From the NCBI RefSeq assembly GCF_907164915.1, contig NC_061866.1, positions 51,209,113 through 51,273,112 on the forward strand: a stretch of DNA of 64,000 bases, written 5' to 3'. Of this stretch, positions 61,610-64,000 are shown in pieces; position 1 is the stretch's first letter, and each line of letters opens with the position of its first letter. Origin of the DNA: Impatiens glandulifera (lineage: Eukaryota > Streptophyta > Magnoliopsida > Ericales > Balsaminaceae). Made by a program: the position numbers and the translations under genes. The notes under the pieces were generated by a model, which saw only the letters and a program-made list of their open reading frames with translations, did no database searches and had not been told where the DNA came from.

Positions 61610-64000
61610 ATGGATATACCTCAATGTACTACATTTGCTCAATTAGTTGATACAATCTATGAGACGATTAACGTGCAAAAGTCTGCATATGATTTAGTGA
61701 TTAAAGTCATGTATGATCCTTCTGCAAAACTTCCCCCTGTTGTTATTGAGGGAGATAAAGATGTGGGCATGTATTTATCACGGTTGATATCGGGTCGAAG
61801 TTCGTCATCTTCGTCACCACTTTGTGTCTCATTAGTAGAGAAGTACCCAAGTCAAGATACTACACTACCAATCATTACTCAAAAAAGTATACCCGGCGTT
61901 GTTTCTCGAGTTGTTTCTCAACAGATTTTATTTGAAAGTGATAATGAAGGAGGAGGAGAAGAAGATGAACGGGCTCATCATGAACTGATTAATCATGAAC
62001 GCGTTATTGACTTTAATTATGAACGGGTTAGTGATTTCCAAGCTACTACTAGTCCTGCATCAGCAGTTGCACGCACGTCGCACCGGTCAATACCTACACC
62101 AATGGGTACACCATCTGGTGCAAGAGCAATGGGTACACCATCTAGTGCAAGAGCGTCAATGGGTACACCATCTAGTGCAAGAGCGTCAATGGGTACACCA
62201 TCTAGTGCAAGAGCGTCAATGGGTACACCATCTAGTGCAAGAGCGTCAATGGGTACACCATCTAGTGCAAGAGCGTCAATGGGTACACCATCGACAGACC
62301 CTACAGACCCTACAGACGTATCACCGACAGACGTATCACCGACAGACCCTTCATTTGCATTGGCGTTAACTAGTGAAACCGTATTGGAAGTCGGTACGTT
62401 ATTTGATACTAAAAAAGAACTTCAACTGACGCTATATAAATATGCGATGACTTATCATTTTGAATTCAAAGTGAAAAAGTATCGAAAACATCTTTGGTAT
62501 GTGAAATGTATGGATGAGACATGCAAGTGGAGCTTACGTGCTGTGAAAGGTAAGTTTTCCGAGATGTTTGAGATTCGGAAATTCAATCGACAACACTCAT
62601 GCTCAGTTTTGTCGAGGCCGGAAAAAAAAATGCAAACACCGGCATGGGTTATTGGGCAGTGCATGAAGGGTAAGTACATGGACCATCACCATAACCACTT
62701 GCCTAAAAAAATAATTGAAGACATGCAGTCAGATTATGGGATGTTTTTGACTTATAATAAGGCTTGGAGGGCAAGGGAAACGGCTTTAACGGCGGTGCGA
62801 GGAACGGTAGAGGATTCCTATGGAAAATTGCCTTCATACCTATACATGTTGGAGAAGAATAATCCGGGTACCATAACAGATATTCAGACAGACATGCACG
62901 GGCACTTCAAATATATGTTCATGTCTCTAGGACTCTCAATTAGGGGTTTCAAAGCCTTCTGTCGTCCCGTATTGTGTGTTGATGCAAGTTTTCTCAAGCA
63001 CAAGGTGGGAGGTCAACTATTGGTGGCTGTTGCATTGGATGCCAATGAGCAACTGTATCCTGTTGCATTTGGCGTTGTTGATTCAGAGAATAATAACTCG
63101 TGGACTTATTTCATGCAAAAACTTAGAGAAACAATTGGATTAGTTGATGATCTCGTCTTCGTATCCGATAGACACCCAAGTATAGCCAATGCCTTGTGTG
63201 CTGTTTTTCCAGAAGCAGACCACGGTGCGTGCACATATCACATAAAGATGAATATTAATGCCAAATTCAAAACTGATAATTGTCATGTCGAGTTTGATTT
63301 GGCTTCTCGTGCGTACACTATCCCCCAATTTAATCGGTTTTTTGACAAGATCAGGGTTAAAGATCATAGGATTGCTGCCTATTTGGAAGAAATTGGGTTT
63401 CAAAGATGGAGTAGAGCATATTTTCCCGGTAAGCGATACAATCAACTCACAAGCAATTATGCAGAGAGTTTGAATAGTCAGTGCAGGGAAGCCAGAAAGT
63501 ATCCAATTTCAGCAATGCTTGAGTCTTTAAGAACAACATTACAATGGTGGTTTAATGATAGAAGAGAAAAAGCGTCCAACCACCAAGAATTTTTATCTCC
63601 AACGTATGAAAAGTTATTATGTGATGGTTTTGAGAAAGCAAGATTCTATACCGTATCATCCCTTAACCGATTTGAGTTGTATGTGCATGATAATGAGGCA
63701 CATTATAAAGTCAATTTGAAGGACAAGGACTGCACTTGTAGGGTATTTGAAGTCTCCGGTCTTCCTTGTACACATGCACTGGCTGCTGCCCGTCACAGGA
63801 ATGTGGTTCCTTACGACTTATGCTCAAGGTATTTAATCGTTTTGAACTTATTTATTTAACCTATTTTTAATCGTTTTATTTTCCTTCTCATAGGTATTAT
63901 ACAACTGTATCTTGGTTGAATGCATATGCGGAGACATGTTATCCGGTTGGTGATGAAGAGAATTGGGATCTTCCCGGTATTATCAAACAACGCGTGTGTC
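61610..64000 (+). CDS. MULE transposase (MuDR type), partial at the window end
   Basis: Exons 61610-63828 and 63894-64000 or beyond (donor AG/GTATTT, acceptor TAG/GTATTA restoring RYYTTVSWLNAYAE). Order: a PB1-like N-terminal region (1-75), an acid- and Ser-rich linker, a decapeptide repeat (165-225), the MuDR DNA-binding module (about 260-335, with C...C...H-x-C), the MULE catalytic core with likely DDE residues D458 (VDASF), D520 (SDRHP) and E619 (NYAESLN) plus the HGACTYHI zinc motif, and a SWIM finger from C708 (CTCRVFEVSGLPCTHAL). No stop interrupts the main frame. The start at 61610 is the first Met after the upstream nonsense codon. The enzyme cuts element ends for cut-and-paste transposition. 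Its core is intact, so it could be active or a domesticated relative. Confidence 0.92.
62102..62290 (+). repeat. 30-bp tandem repeat in the MULE transposase
   Basis: One 27-bp unit (62102-62128), then five nearly identical 30-bp units (62129-62278) and a partial one, encoding MGTPSSARAS. It sits in the flexible linker ahead of the DNA-binding module. Near identity suggests recent slippage expansion. Confidence 0.95.

Larger units (their letters stand above)
60916..64000 (+). mobile_element. Mutator-like element (MULE), left end and body
   Basis: The transposase gene (separate entry) is preceded by a likely terminal sequence starting GGGGAAATTTGAGGAAATGA at 60916, the G-rich style of many plant MULE ends. 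The right end lies beyond the window, so the inverted repeat and 9-bp target duplication cannot be confirmed. The 5' region carries two sets of TGCGTNACGCA palindromes and a spliced leader. Confidence 0.7.

Noticed and set aside
62455..63445. Minus-strand frames within the MULE gene
   Set aside because: Shadows of the intact transposase frame.

Overview
This is a window of plant nuclear DNA. It is strongly AT-rich, its genes are split by many short GT-AG introns, and most proteins belong to plant or plastid families (LHY clock factor, CURT1B, TROL, Ycf20-like, VQ protein, plant arginase, MBD9-like). The transposons are also typical of plants: Copia, hAT, Helitron, MULE and tRNA-derived SINEs. 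The proteins look eudicot. I cannot fix the order from sequence alone.

Layout. 1-8 kb: a dead LINE tail, then a young 5.07-kb Copia LTR element (2984-8049) with a 5-bp target duplication. 9.1-10.1 kb: a non-autonomous hAT-like element with a perfect 8-bp duplication. 11.7-18.5 kb: CURT1B (+), soluble pyrophosphatase (-) and LHY (-), a block that recalls the ancestral neighbourhood of LHY/CCA1. 21.2-22.7 kb: zeta-class GST (+). 22.9-23.4 kb: a small Helitron. 24.6-25.9 kb: an intronless secreted LRR protein (+). 26.4-26.7 kb: a wrecked UDP-glucuronate 4-epimerase copy. 27.2-28.9 kb: arginase (-). 29-33 kb: empty AT-rich DNA. 33.4-34.8 kb: Ycf20-like (-). 37.4-39.5 kb: TROL (-). 41 kb: VQ protein (+). 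42.9-44.1 kb: DUF1499 protein (+). 44.4-47.4 kb: a helical-repeat protein (-). 48-49 kb: a TRIM-like LTR fragment and an unrecognised coding exon. 50.2-51.2 kb: a decayed Copia pol. 53.2-59.7 kb: an MBD9-like gene lacking the usual N-terminal half, with two SINEs in one intron. 60.4 kb: a broken second copy of part of the 48.6-kb exon. 60.9 kb to the end: a Mutator-like element with its transposase gene, running off the window.

Function. Several genes serve the chloroplast: CURT1B (grana margins), TROL (FNR tether), Ycf20-like (energy dissipation), DUF1499, and perhaps the SIB-like VQ protein. LHY is the clock repressor that drives morning phase. Pyrophosphatase, GSTZ (tyrosine catabolism) and arginase (nitrogen recycling) are metabolic housekeeping. 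They are separate genes, not an operon. Exon borders were placed by hand from GT-AG sites. For every multi-exon gene claimed as complete, the exon sum is a multiple of three and restores the family protein.

I saw no clear novel defence or biosynthetic system. The most unusual signals are in the mobile DNA: a phased array of palindromic 11-mers at the MULE 5' end, an 11-bp x 19 array in the Copia leader beside a gag deletion, and a Helitron with several 5' ends and a buried tRNA-like promoter.
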